The notes under the pieces are model-generated. The model was not told where the DNA came from, ran no database searches, and worked only from the letters and a program-made list of their open reading frames with translations. From contig NZ_SDIC01000001.1 of assembly GCF_004116405.1 (NCBI RefSeq), positions 62,001 to 126,000 on the forward strand: DNA of 64,000 nucleotides. The letters run 5' to 3'. This document shows positions 57,428 through 64,000 of this stretch, in pieces (within the stretch, counting starts at the first letter, position 1; every line of letters starts with the position of its first letter). The position numbers and the translations under genes were made by a program. Source of the stretch: Halegenticoccus tardaugens (GTDB lineage: Archaea > Halobacteriota > Halobacteria > Halobacteriales > Haloferacaceae).

Positions 57428-58051
57428 ATGATGGCAACGACGCACGTCCTCGCTGGGGTCGTGCTTGCCGCCGTCGCGCTGTTGTTCGTCCCCGACGTCG
57501 GCCTCGTGCCGGTCGCGGCGGCCGCGCTCGGCGGACTGTTTCCCGACTTCGATCTCTACACCGGCCACCGGAAGACGCTTCACTATCCCGTCTACTACGC
57601 CGCGGCCGCGAGCGTCGCCGCCGGTTTCGCCGCCGCGGTCCCGACCGCCGCGACGGTTTCCGTCGCCCTGTTTCTCGCGGCGGCGGCGCTGCACTCGGCG
57701 ATGGACGCGTTCGGCGGCGGACTGGAGCTGAAACCGTGGGAGGGAACCTCCGATCGGGCCGTGTACGACCACTACCGCGGCCGGTGGATCGCTCCCCGCC
57801 GCTGGGTTCGCTACGACGGCGCGCCCGAGGACCTGCTGCTCGCGGTCCTGTTCGCGCTCCCCGCGATCGTCGCCTTCGACGGCGCGGGCGACGGTCCCGT
57901 TCGAGCCGGCATCTACGCGGCCCTCGCCGTGTCCGCGGCGTACGCGCTGCTCCGAAAGTCACTCGTCGCGTTCGCGGAACGGTTCGTCACGTCGCTCCCC
58001 CCGCCGGTGCTCGTCTACATCCCCGAACGGTTCCTCGACGACTTCCGGTGA
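57428..58051 (+). CDS. Membrane-bound metal-dependent hydrolase family protein
   Basis: A 207-residue protein with about five membrane helices. The initial MMATTHVLAGVVLAAVALLF and GGLFPDFDLYTGHRKTLHYP hold conserved Asp, His and His residues that form a metal site in the YdjM/DUF457-type family, and LHSAMDAFGGG supplies another Asp. Function unknown. It is divergent from the DUF2238 gene. Translation starts at the first of two adjacent ATG codons or the second. Confidence 0.82.
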   Translation: MMATTHVLAGVVLAAVALLFVPDVGLVPVAAAALGGLFPDFDLYTGHRKTLHYPVYYAAAASVAAGFAAAVPTAATVSVALFLAAAALHSAMDAFGGGLELKPWEGTSDRAVYDHYRGRWIAPRRWVRYDGAPEDLLLAVLFALPAIVAFDGAGDGPVRAGIYAALAVSAAYALLRKSLVAFAERFVTSLPPPVLVYIPERFLDDFR

Positions 58052-58070
58052 ACGGCCTCGGCCTCGCCGT

Positions 58071-58355
58071 CTATAAATAACGACGGTAGCCGCAGGAGGT
58101 GCACCACAGCGCGTCCTCGGCGTGGACGAGCGCGCCTTCGTCGCAGCTCGCACACCGACCGGCGAACCCGTTCGACGCGCCCGCGTACATCGCCCGTCGC
58201 AACAGCGCCACCTCGGCTTCCAGCACTTCGATCCGTCGCCCCTCCGCCCGCTGGTGCGAGAGAACCCGGTTCATTTCGTCCCGCAGCGTCGCGTACTCTT
58301 CGGGCTCCTCTCCTTCGATCTCGTCCCGCCCCTTCGTCTTCGTCCCTTCGAGCAT
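58071..58355 (-). CDS. Small coiled-coil plus zinc-ribbon protein
   Basis: A 94-residue protein. The N-terminal 55 residues are a charged helix (RDEMNRVLSHQRAEGRRIEVL) that could form a coiled coil; the C-terminus has CASCDEGALV and CTSCGY, a CxxC-CxxC zinc ribbon. No family recognised; zinc-ribbon partners of nucleic-acid enzymes have this plan. Start at 58355 is the first codon after which the sequence looks protein-like. Upstream is an AT-rich gap. Confidence 0.7.
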   Translation of the reverse strand: MLEGTKTKGRDEIEGEEPEEYATLRDEMNRVLSHQRAEGRRIEVLEAEVALLRRAMYAGASNGFAGRCASCDEGALVHAEDALWCTSCGYRRYL

Positions 58356-58576
58356 GCTAGTAGTTGACGCGCTTTTCACGTATATACTGCTATGGCCATG
58401 ATGTATGTGTAAAAACATATATGTCGAAGATACATTCAGCTTCGCGCACGCGAAGGAGGGGGTAGTCGATCGCGGCCACGAAGCTCTTGTACTTCGACGC
58501 GACAGTCACTGGTGACGATCTGTGTCGGTCGCGTCGATCCGTCGACGGAGATCGCGACGGCGTTCCCGAACGTACC

Positions 58577-59665
58577 ATGAAAACGCGGACCAGACGCCTG
58601 CTCGTCGGTATCGCCGCGATCACGCTCGTGATCGCCGGAAGCGGTTTGTGGATGGCTTCCGCGGGGGCGATCCCGCAGCCGTCGGCCGGGGTCGAAACCG
58701 CCGGCGAGTGGGGGAACGTGACCGAACAACGCACGGAAGTCGTCACCACGTTCTGGGTCGACAACCCGTACCCCGTCCGCATCACGACGGGCGACCTGCT
58801 CGATCTCGACTACCGACTCGAACTGAACGGCGTCACCGTCGCCGAGGGGAGCTGGGACGAGGTCGACCTGCCCCGCGGCAACACGACGCAGACGCAGTCG
58901 ACGTACCTGCGGAACGACCGGCTCGCCGCCTGGTGGGTGCGCTTCGTCGAAGACGACGAGACGCTGCGCGCGACGGCGCACGGACGCGCCGTGATCGACG
59001 GGCCGTTCGGCGACTGGACGTACGAGCGGTCGTCAGCGACCGGAACCCACTTCGCGAATCGCACGCCGGTCAGCGACGCGATTTCGGGAGCGGCGGCGCA
59101 GACGGAGGGCGAGTACGTCCGCACGCGATCCGTCCGGTACGGCGGGGTCGAACGGGACGTCACGGTCGGCGCGGAGGTGCGCGACGCGCGGGCGACGTGG
59201 GGGCGCGTCGATCGAAACGGGACGACCGTCCTGTTTCGCTTTCGGATCCACAACCCGAGCGACGCCGTTCCGCTGGTCGTCGAGCCGACGGGTCTCAGGC
59301 TGCGCGCCGACGCGAACGGCGTCCGGCTCTTCCGATCGGGATCGGGCGTCCTCTCGCGGGAGGCCGCGACCGACGACCGGCTCGTCCTCCCCGGCGAAAC
59401 CCGCGACGTGACCATCGCCGCGACGGTGGACAACCGGGTGATCGACGACTGGTTCCGGAGCCACGTCCGCAACGGCGAGCGCTCGACGATCGAAACGCGG
59501 CTGCAACTCGTCGTCGATCCGGTCGGCGCGGGGGAACCGATCCGCGTTCCGGAGGACGACGAGGCGACGCACCGCTGTACGGTCCGAACCGCCGTCCTCG
59601 AAGACGGTCAGCGGCCGGGAACGACCTGCGGCGCGCAGTCGGGTTCGCCGCCGGTCGCGACGTGA
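58577..59665 (+). CDS. LEA-type (WHy-domain) membrane-anchored protein
   Basis: A 362-residue protein. An N-terminal membrane helix (LLVGIAAITLVIAGSGLWM) serves as anchor or signal, and the exported part holds two related beta-sandwich domains (about residues 55-170 and 205-325) with pairs such as FWVDNPYPVRIT and FRIHNPSDAVPL. Each NP-x-P/x-x motif within alternating strands is the WHy/LEA type 2 pattern, associated with desiccation or stress protection. The stretch is extracellular. The start at 58577 is chosen because it gives a classical signal helix. Confidence 0.8.
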   Translation: MKTRTRRLLVGIAAITLVIAGSGLWMASAGAIPQPSAGVETAGEWGNVTEQRTEVVTTFWVDNPYPVRITTGDLLDLDYRLELNGVTVAEGSWDEVDLPRGNTTQTQSTYLRNDRLAAWWVRFVEDDETLRATAHGRAVIDGPFGDWTYERSSATGTHFANRTPVSDAISGAAAQTEGEYVRTRSVRYGGVERDVTVGAEVRDARATWGRVDRNGTTVLFRFRIHNPSDAVPLVVEPTGLRLRADANGVRLFRSGSGVLSREAATDDRLVLPGETRDVTIAATVDNRVIDDWFRSHVRNGERSTIETRLQLVVDPVGAGEPIRVPEDDEATHRCTVRTAVLEDGQRPGTTCGAQSGSPPVAT

Positions 59666-59800
59666 CGCGTCGGGGTGCGAGCGCCGCGCCCGCGGGGCGT
59701 TCGCCGGCTCTCCGTGCGGTCTCGTCCGTCGGCTTCGGACCCCTGACTATCAAAAACGTTCGCCCGCTCCGTCCAGGGCCCTGCGGTTACGCGCTTTCGG

Positions 59801-59838
59801 AGGACCGAACCCGCGCTTTGACACACCACTTCTTCCGG
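59801..59838 (+). repeat. Short dispersed repeat, copy 1
   Basis: CGCTTTGACACACC at 59814-59827 with flanks GAGGACC before it and CTTCTTC after. It shares about 25 of 35 positions with copy 2. A TATA-like ACTATCAAAA lies some 60 nt upstream. Confidence 0.6.
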
Positions 59839-60040
59839 GCCCCGTCGTGTCGATCCGACGGAACCGTAATAATGCGAGCGGAACGTTCACGCAATAATGG
59901 CCGAGTTGATCGCGCCGCTAACCCGCTGCTACCGGAGTAACCGATGGTTTCTCGTCGGATTCCATATGGTTGTCTGACGCTCGTCCTACGAAAATTTATA
60001 TGTCTACCCGGATTAGGCTTATTCGGAAGTAACTCAGGAT

Positions 60041-60079
60041 TCCTGAGGGACCTCCGCTTTGACACACCCCCTTCTGCGA
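60041..60079 (+). repeat. Short dispersed repeat, copy 2
   Basis: CGCTTTGACACACC at 60055-60068, flanked by GAGGGACC before and CTTCTGC after. It begins directly after the palindrome at 60033-60047 and lies about 60 nt downstream of the strong TATA-like element at 59992. Same orientation as copy 1. Confidence 0.6.
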
Positions 60080-60541
60080 GCGGATTCACGTCGGTAAGCT
60101 GGGCTTGCGATCGAGTAGGATCGGGTTACGCCCCAGACACGGCCGACCTCGGATCGGGATTCGTCGAAGGTGGTAGTCGAGGCACGGTGCCCGAGGGCGT
60201 CGGCCGTCCTGACCGACCACCTGTGTCTCGCGTCGTCGCGCGCCCCCAGAAACTGGCGGACGAGAACCGCCCCCGTCAGTATCGTCACCACGACGGCCGG
60301 GGCACAAAAACACCCGTGCGCGGGCTTTGCGGGCGGAACGTCACGAGTCTACGCTCTACTGGTACGGAAGCCGAGTCCCGTTTCGTTCGAACGCCGTCGA
60401 TCGCCGGGTCGCGGTCCTCCGTCGTCGGCCTCGAACGCGGTGGCCGCGTCGGTTTCGAAGAGGCGACGAGGTCGCAAATATGAACAACGGCCATTTGACC
60501 CTTCCGATCAGTTAAGGTGTCGCGTGATCGTCAGAGAGACG

Positions 60542-60982
60542 ATGTCGTCCCCGCGTCGCTCGGTCGTCGGTCGAGGGTGGATCGGGAGCCGCGGCGGTCT
60601 CTGGCTCATCCTCGTCGTCACGCTCTTCGCGGCGACCGCCGTCGCGTACGCGCTCGGCGTCTTCGCGGTCTCCGGCGGCGTCGTGTTCGTCCCCGAGGGC
60701 ACCGCCCTCGTCGGCGTCGTCGCCGCCGGCCTGTCGGGGTACGACCGCCGCGGTCCGGTCGCGGCGTGGCTGGTCGCGTCCGCGCCCTTGCTCGGATTTC
60801 GAGCGTTTCACGCCTTCACCGGGTTGTCCTACCGGTCGTTCTCGGAGCAACTCACGTATTTCCTGGAACCGCGAAGGCTCACCGTCCTCGCAGTCGAGGG
60901 CCTCGCCCTCGGACTGCTCGCGTTCTTTTCGGGTTCGCTGGTTCGCCGGGGAGTCGACGTGCTTCGAAGCGATCCGACGTAG
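60542..60982 (+). CDS. Haloarchaeal membrane protein, unknown function
   Basis: A 146-residue protein with about four membrane helices (GLWLILVVTLFAATAVAYAL, VVFVPEGTALVGVVAAGL, VAAWLVASAPLLG, LTVLAVEGLALGLLAFF). No recognised family. The start MSSPRRSVVGR at 60542 gives a positively charged N-terminus before the first helix. Single gene, followed by the degraded stretch near the tRNA. Confidence 0.7.
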   Translation: MSSPRRSVVGRGWIGSRGGLWLILVVTLFAATAVAYALGVFAVSGGVVFVPEGTALVGVVAAGLSGYDRRGPVAAWLVASAPLLGFRAFHAFTGLSYRSFSEQLTYFLEPRRLTVLAVEGLALGLLAFFSGSLVRRGVDVLRSDPT

Positions 60983-61071
60983 GGTGAGCCCGTGACCGCC
61001 TCGACGGCCGTCGGATCGTCCTCTGCCGCTCGGTCGTACTCCTCGACGTCGGCGATTTTCCGCGTGTCCGG

Positions 61072-61602
61072 GTGTGGATGAGGCCCCCGTCGGCGGAGAC
61101 GATCGGCGCAATCCTCGTCACCCACTACTGGTATCCCGAGCTACTGGACCACTTCGCGGGGAAAGCGTACTTCTCGGGCCACATACACACGGGCCGGTAC
61201 AAGAACAAGGCGCTCAACACGGCGTTCCTCTACCGACCGGCAGACCATGGTGCCGACGCGCTTCTCGGCGCGTACTTCGTTGTCGAGATCGCACCTGACG
61301 GAACGTGGCAGATTGACTTCCGAAACATAGGAAAGGTCCGGAAAGGCATCTGCCCCAAACGTCAGACACTGGGCGTGCAGTTCGTCCCCGACTACTGGCG
61401 GAAGGACTGCCAGTTCTGCTACGACGAAGACGATTTCTACAGTGAGGTCGCCCGCTCTGCACTCTACGGACTGGGGACGGTACTAGATGAAGCCGATGTT
61501 GAGGAAGTAGTCGAGTTTGCAGCGTCGTCGTACGGGGCGACGCCGCCGTCGTTCGAGTCGAAGCTGCGAAGCTTCCTCGAAGAGCGAGCACAGGGGAAGT
61601 GA
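61072..61602 (+). pseudogene. Truncated calcineurin-like phosphoesterase (C-terminal part)
   Basis: A 176-residue frame without the N-terminal half of the family. It retains VTHYWYPELLDHF and FSGHIHTGRYKN (the GHIH metal motif) and a plausible C-terminal domain with CPKRQTLGVQFVPDYW and CQFCYDEDD, a Cys pair that could bind zinc, but the D-x-H, GDxxD and GNH motifs are missing and no upstream frame supplies them. It reads as the surviving 3' part of an acquired gene. GC content is below its neighbours. It may be expressed but should not be active alone. Confidence 0.72.
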
Positions 61603-61661
61603 CCCGATGGGAGACGAAACGACTGCCGCAAGACGGGAATGAGCAGGGCGGAGAGGGGGTA

Positions 61662-62312
61662 TCAATCGAGCTGTGGGAGGTCGCCACGTTGTTCTCGTCG
61701 TGCGAGATCACGGACGAACAACCGGAGCTGATGGACGAGATCATCGCGGTCGTCATACGAGTAGACGCGAGCGTCCCACCGATCCTGGACGGCAGCGATC
61801 ATCGCACTCCGGACACCAGACTCATGGACGAACAGGACTCGTTCTTGATGTGCGGCCGTCGGCGTTCGCTCATCGCGTTCACGAAAGATCGCCTCAAGCA
61901 CGGAGCCGGTCTCGATGCCGACACCGAGGTTATCACCGATCCGTGGGACGATGTAGATGACAGCGTTGCTCGCGAGCGCGAATTCGATGCTCTGTGTTGC
62001 CGCGTCCATCTCCTCCAACGGGATGTCGATATCGATGGCCAGAAACGCGTTGACGTCAGGCTCAGTCCGAAGTCGATCGCGGGCGTACAGCAGCAGATCG
62101 AGCACCGCTTCCTGCTGGTCGAGATCCACGTCCGACCCGACAAGCGCACCGAAATCTACCGTCTCGGGGATTGAACTCAGCGCCTTTCGGTCGTCGTTCT
62201 CTGCGGCGTCCAGCAGTGCATCGACGTCGAACGTTTTGTATGGTCCCATCAGATAGACGAGAAAGCGTGAGTGGGCAAGCTCACCGAGTTCGCCGATCAG
62301 CCGGTCGCGCAT
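61662..62312 (-). CDS. DUF7509-like Rossmannoid protein, effector candidate
   Basis: A 216-residue protein. FLVYLMGPYKTF near residue 17 and ALASNAVIYIVPRIGDNLGVG with a later Glu in TGSVLEAIF resemble the nucleotide-sugar-cleaving and SLOG/deoxyribosyltransferase-like folds (MGPY loop, then G-x-G and E). The family is, I believe, the haloarchaeal DUF7509. Role unknown; NAD or nucleotide cleavage is a testable guess. The start at 62312 is fixed by TTATATATGG (62331-62340) 24 nt upstream; an ORF extends further but would start within the promoter. It is divergent from a winged-helix regulator. Confidence 0.7.
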   Translation of the reverse strand: MRDRLIGELGELAHSRFLVYLMGPYKTFDVDALLDAAENDDRKALSSIPETVDFGALVGSDVDLDQQEAVLDLLLYARDRLRTEPDVNAFLAIDIDIPLEEMDAATQSIEFALASNAVIYIVPRIGDNLGVGIETGSVLEAIFRERDERTPTAAHQERVLFVHESGVRSAMIAAVQDRWDARVYSYDDRDDLVHQLRLFVRDLARREQRGDLPQLD

Positions 62313-62330
62313 TACTCCAGCATTTCTCAC

Positions 62331-62340
62331 CCATATATAA
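62331..62340 (-). promoter_or_regulatory. TATA box of the DUF7509-like gene
   Basis: TTATATATGG on the reverse strand is one of the clearest TATA elements in the window. It lies about 24 nt before the ATG at 62312, so the transcript should be leaderless. Confidence 0.65.
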
Positions 62341-62360
62341 ATAAGCTGCTTTTCTGTGGG

Positions 62361-62394
62361 TGCTGAGTCAGCAAGCACTTATGGGTCTGCTTGC
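62361..62394 (+). promoter_or_regulatory. Two operator-like palindromes in the divergent promoter
   Basis: TGCTGAGTCAGCA (62361-62373) is a perfect 13-bp palindrome. GCAAGCA (62371-62377) and TGCTTGC (62388-62394) form a second perfect inverted repeat whose spacer holds CTTATG, the likely TATA box of the regulator gene. Both overlap by three bases. Binding there would block the regulator's own promoter and could affect the divergent gene. Confidence 0.65.
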
Positions 62395-62407
62395 GTAACT
62401 AGTGCAT

Positions 62408-62800
62408 ATGGCCGAATCCGAGCGTTCGTCCCCGGATGCGGACGATTTGGCAGGACTCCTGCCGGAGCACAGTCTCCTCTCTCTCGACGAGTATCTGGAC
62501 ATGCAGCGAGCGATCGGGAACGAAACCCGCTTTCGGATTCTCCATTTCCTCGCTGAACGGGGTGCCCACAGTGCGAAAGAACTCGAACAGGGACTCGACC
62601 TCCCGTCGAACACGCTCCACTACCATCTCGACGCACTCATCGATGTGGGACTCGTCGAGAATCGAAAGCGGAAGCAGCCCGACACCGAAGGCCTCTATTC
62701 GTACTATCGGGTCACCTCACTCGGGGAAGGGATTCTCGAACACGGTGTTCGAGAACTGATGCGCGAGGAATGGGACCTCCTCGACGCATATAGCGACTAG
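62408..62800 (+). CDS. ArsR/winged-helix transcriptional regulator
   Basis: A 130-residue protein with the winged-helix fold: EYLDMQRAIGNETRFRILHFL, GAHSAKELEQGLDLPSNTLHYH (recognition helix) and DALIDVGLVENRK (wing). It belongs to the ArsR-like halobacterial group. No metal-binding Cys cluster is seen, so it is not a classical metal sensor. ATG at 62408 is preferred over the GTG at 62402 because the TATA spacing from CTTATG is 28 nt. The divergent arrangement and palindromes suggest control of itself and the DUF7509-like gene. Confidence 0.82.
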   Translation: MAESERSSPDADDLAGLLPEHSLLSLDEYLDMQRAIGNETRFRILHFLAERGAHSAKELEQGLDLPSNTLHYHLDALIDVGLVENRKRKQPDTEGLYSYYRVTSLGEGILEHGVRELMREEWDLLDAYSD

Positions 62801-63150
62801 CAGGAATGTGAGGTTCTGTCCCGGAAGTGCTCACTCGGAATCTTCTCGTGATGTCACCCCACTTCAGGCGTAACTGATTACCCGGCCAACAACAGGATCC
62901 CATCTTCGGCTAACGGACACCACTTCAAAGCCGGCAGTTCGTCGAGGTTGCTTACGAAGCGGAGCATGACATAGAATCGCCCCACAAGGAATTGATTGCA
63001 CCCCAACCTTCAGCGGATTGGCTGGTAGACAGTTGGAGGAAGCGAGGCTAGCACTAACTAGCCACACATCTATCCAATTACTGATAGAACGGCGCGCGCG
63101 AAGACGGAGAGACCCAAGATAGTCGTCTCGGGCTTCGGGATACCGTTACA
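62801..63150. other. Gene-free stretch beside the tRNA with degraded coding traces
   Basis: About 350 nt without an intact gene. On the plus strand a frame from about 62927 to 63050 reads coherently (fragments VEVAYEAEHDIESPHKEL and ADWLVDSWRKRG) but has no start codon and is preceded by a stop, so it looks like the end of a lost gene. Codon use is unlike that of the neighbours. Confidence 0.4.
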
Positions 63151-63222
63151 AGCCTAGGCCGGGATTTGAACCCGGGCTCTCGTCCTTACCAAGGACGCGC
63201 TTTACCGCTAAGCTACCCAGGC
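63151..63222 (-). tRNA. tRNA-Thr (anticodon GGT)
   Basis: Read on the reverse strand, the 72-nt gene folds as a standard cloverleaf: acceptor stem GCCTGGG with CCTAGGC (one G-U pair), D-arm with AGCGGTAAAGC, anticodon arm CGTCC-TTGGTAA-GGACG with anticodon GGT, and T-arm GGTTCAAATCC in CCGGG stems. The discriminator is T and there is no encoded CCA, nor intron. Its 3' end points towards the degraded accessory stretch. Confidence 0.95.
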
Positions 63223-63265
63223 GCGCACCTGTGGGTTTGCCGGATTCGTCTTTAGGCGTTTCGAT

Positions 63266-63943
63266 TTACCCGTCCGTCGGCGAGGAGGGGACGCGGTCGT
63301 CGCTCCGCTCCCCCGAGAACGCGGCGATGCGCTCTGCGGCCCGGTCGGGGAGGACGGCCGCCGCGGGCGGGAGGTCGCCGTCGTACCCGCGGGCGAGGCT
63401 CGACGCGTAGTCGACGAGCGCGGCCGGAGGCTCTCGGCCGTCGTCGACGGCGGTCGCCCCGGCGACGACGGCGAGCTCGAACACGTCGGCTTCGAGGTTC
63501 CGATCGAGCGCCGGTCGGTCGGCCGCCGGGAGCGACCGCCGGACCGTCTGATCGCGTCCGAACGAGCGGACGGTTTCGACCGCCCGCGACGCGGCCTCGG
63601 TGCGCGCGAGGAGGTAGAAGCCCCGCGAGACGAGCACGTCGGCGGCGAGGATCTCCAGATCCGCGCGGACGTCGCCCTCGCGCACGCCGACCCACGGTTC
63701 GTCGTGCGCGAGTCGGCGGGTGAGACGGAGCCCCTCGTAGATCAACTGGACCCCGGCGGCCCGCTCCGCGAGCGCGTCGAGGTCCGCGCCGGGGTCGAGC
63801 GCCCGCGCGCTCAAGAGCGCGAGCGCGCCGGGCGTCATCGAAGCGTCCACGAGGCGGTCGTCGAGCACCTCGCGCAACGACTCCGGCTCGATGTCGGAGA
63901 GCGCCTCGCGCGCGGCTTCGCGGGCCCGCACGGCGTCATCCAT
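63266..63943 (-). CDS. Haloarchaeal all-helical protein (DUF7114-like)
   Basis: A 225-residue alpha-helical protein. The sequence VQLIYEGLRLTRRLAHDEPW and DLEILAADVLVSRGFYLLA suggests a helical bundle reminiscent of polyprenyl synthase-like folds, but the two Asp-rich motifs of those enzymes are missing. I place it tentatively in the family DUF7114; function unknown. Start MDDAVRAREAAREA at 63943. Confidence 0.72.
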   Translation of the reverse strand: MDDAVRAREAAREALSDIEPESLREVLDDRLVDASMTPGALALLSARALDPGADLDALAERAAGVQLIYEGLRLTRRLAHDEPWVGVREGDVRADLEILAADVLVSRGFYLLARTEAASRAVETVRSFGRDQTVRRSLPAADRPALDRNLEADVFELAVVAGATAVDDGREPPAALVDYASSLARGYDGDLPPAAAVLPDRAAERIAAFSGERSDDRVPSSPTDG

Positions 63944-64000
63944 CGTCCCGGTTTAACGGTGGCAAGGGCAAAGACCTTTGGAAACGACGCGACTGTGCAC

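Larger units (their letters stand above)
59666..60541. other. Non-coding block of nearly 0.9 kb
   Basis: No frame here looks like a gene on either strand. What can be seen: TATA-like AAATTTATATG at about 59992-60002; a 15-nt perfect palindrome CTCAGGATTCCTGAG at 60033-60047; two copies of a short repeat around 59814 and 60055; an AT-rich GCAAATATGAAC around 60473-60485 that may serve the next gene. The first 220 nt and last 300 nt show nothing I can name. Confidence 0.55.

Noticed and set aside
59944..60483. 179-codon frame in the non-coding block
   Set aside because: Composition is unlike haloarchaeal proteins (few acidic residues, no domain); it also begins before the TATA-like element inside it.
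62801..63150. Attachment site copy of the tRNA-Thr 3' end
   Set aside because: I looked for the T-arm sequence elsewhere in the last 3 kb and did not find it.

Overview
The window is chromosomal DNA of a haloarchaeon (class Halobacteria). The base composition is very GC-rich and the predicted proteins are strongly acidic. The genes are archaeal (TFB, aIF2-gamma, Rpo7/Spt4, a Kae1-Bud32 fusion, CofE and an F420-dependent oxidoreductase), there are two bacterio-opsin-activator-type HTH regulators, secreted proteins carry Tat signals, and many promoters look leaderless. I cannot assign a genus. There is no rRNA, CRISPR array, complete insertion sequence or recognisable replication origin. One tRNA is present (Thr, anticodon GGT).

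Layout. 0-5 kb: the end of a MoxR-type ATPase gene, then overlapping mutS-mutL. 5-9.7 kb: a small zinc protein, a 31-nt tandem repeat tract, a Mer-like F420 oxidoreductase overlapping cofE, a YfcE-like phosphoesterase and a NUDIX/eIF2B-like fusion. 9.7-16.5 kb: a nucleotidyltransferase/HEPN pair, an unexplained non-coding block, a 2-hydroxyacid dehydrogenase, engB, a flavin oxidoreductase, a frameshifted 5-formyltetrahydrofolate cyclo-ligase and a VapBC pair with a 21-bp operator-like palindrome at its start codon. 16.6-28.6 kb: two Tat-exported M14 carboxypeptidases around a DUF389 membrane protein, a NOG1-type GTPase, an HTH regulator, tfb, tsr3, serS and a metallo-hydrolase. 28.7-36.4 kb: acyl-CoA synthetase, aldehyde ferredoxin oxidoreductase, a second copy of the 31-nt repeat, an HTH regulator, a thiolase and gamma-glutamyltransferase. 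36.5-42.7 kb: an assimilatory nitrate cluster, read right to left as nitrate reductase, transporter and mobA, then nitrite reductase with a 38-residue ORF. 43-52.7 kb: an AAA ATPase with a His-rich tail, then an information-processing block (aIF2-gamma, PIN nuclease, rpo7, spt4, dephospho-CoA kinase, rps24e, kae1-bud32) and an ITPase. 52.7-54.5 kb: a low-GC accessory pair and a PIN-like protein with a 34-residue partner. 54.7-60.5 kb: a DHDPS-family aldolase, a TrkA-type protein, membrane proteins, an LEA-like lipid-facing protein and a non-coding block of almost 0.9 kb. 60.5-63.2 kb: a degraded, foreign-looking stretch beside the tRNA, holding a truncated phosphoesterase and a divergent winged-helix/DUF7509-like pair with palindromic operators.

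How the parts work together. The nitrate genes form one pathway: uptake, two-step reduction to ammonium and molybdenum cofactor maturation. Both of its promoters carry a GAACGT-type palindrome and share further upstream sequence. The 46-52 kb block is a conserved translation/transcription cluster. The most promising material for new biology is in the small two-gene modules with tight operators (10 kb, 15.9 kb, 54.4 kb, 62.3 kb) and in the repeat elements at 5.4/32.5 kb and 59.8/60.1 kb.
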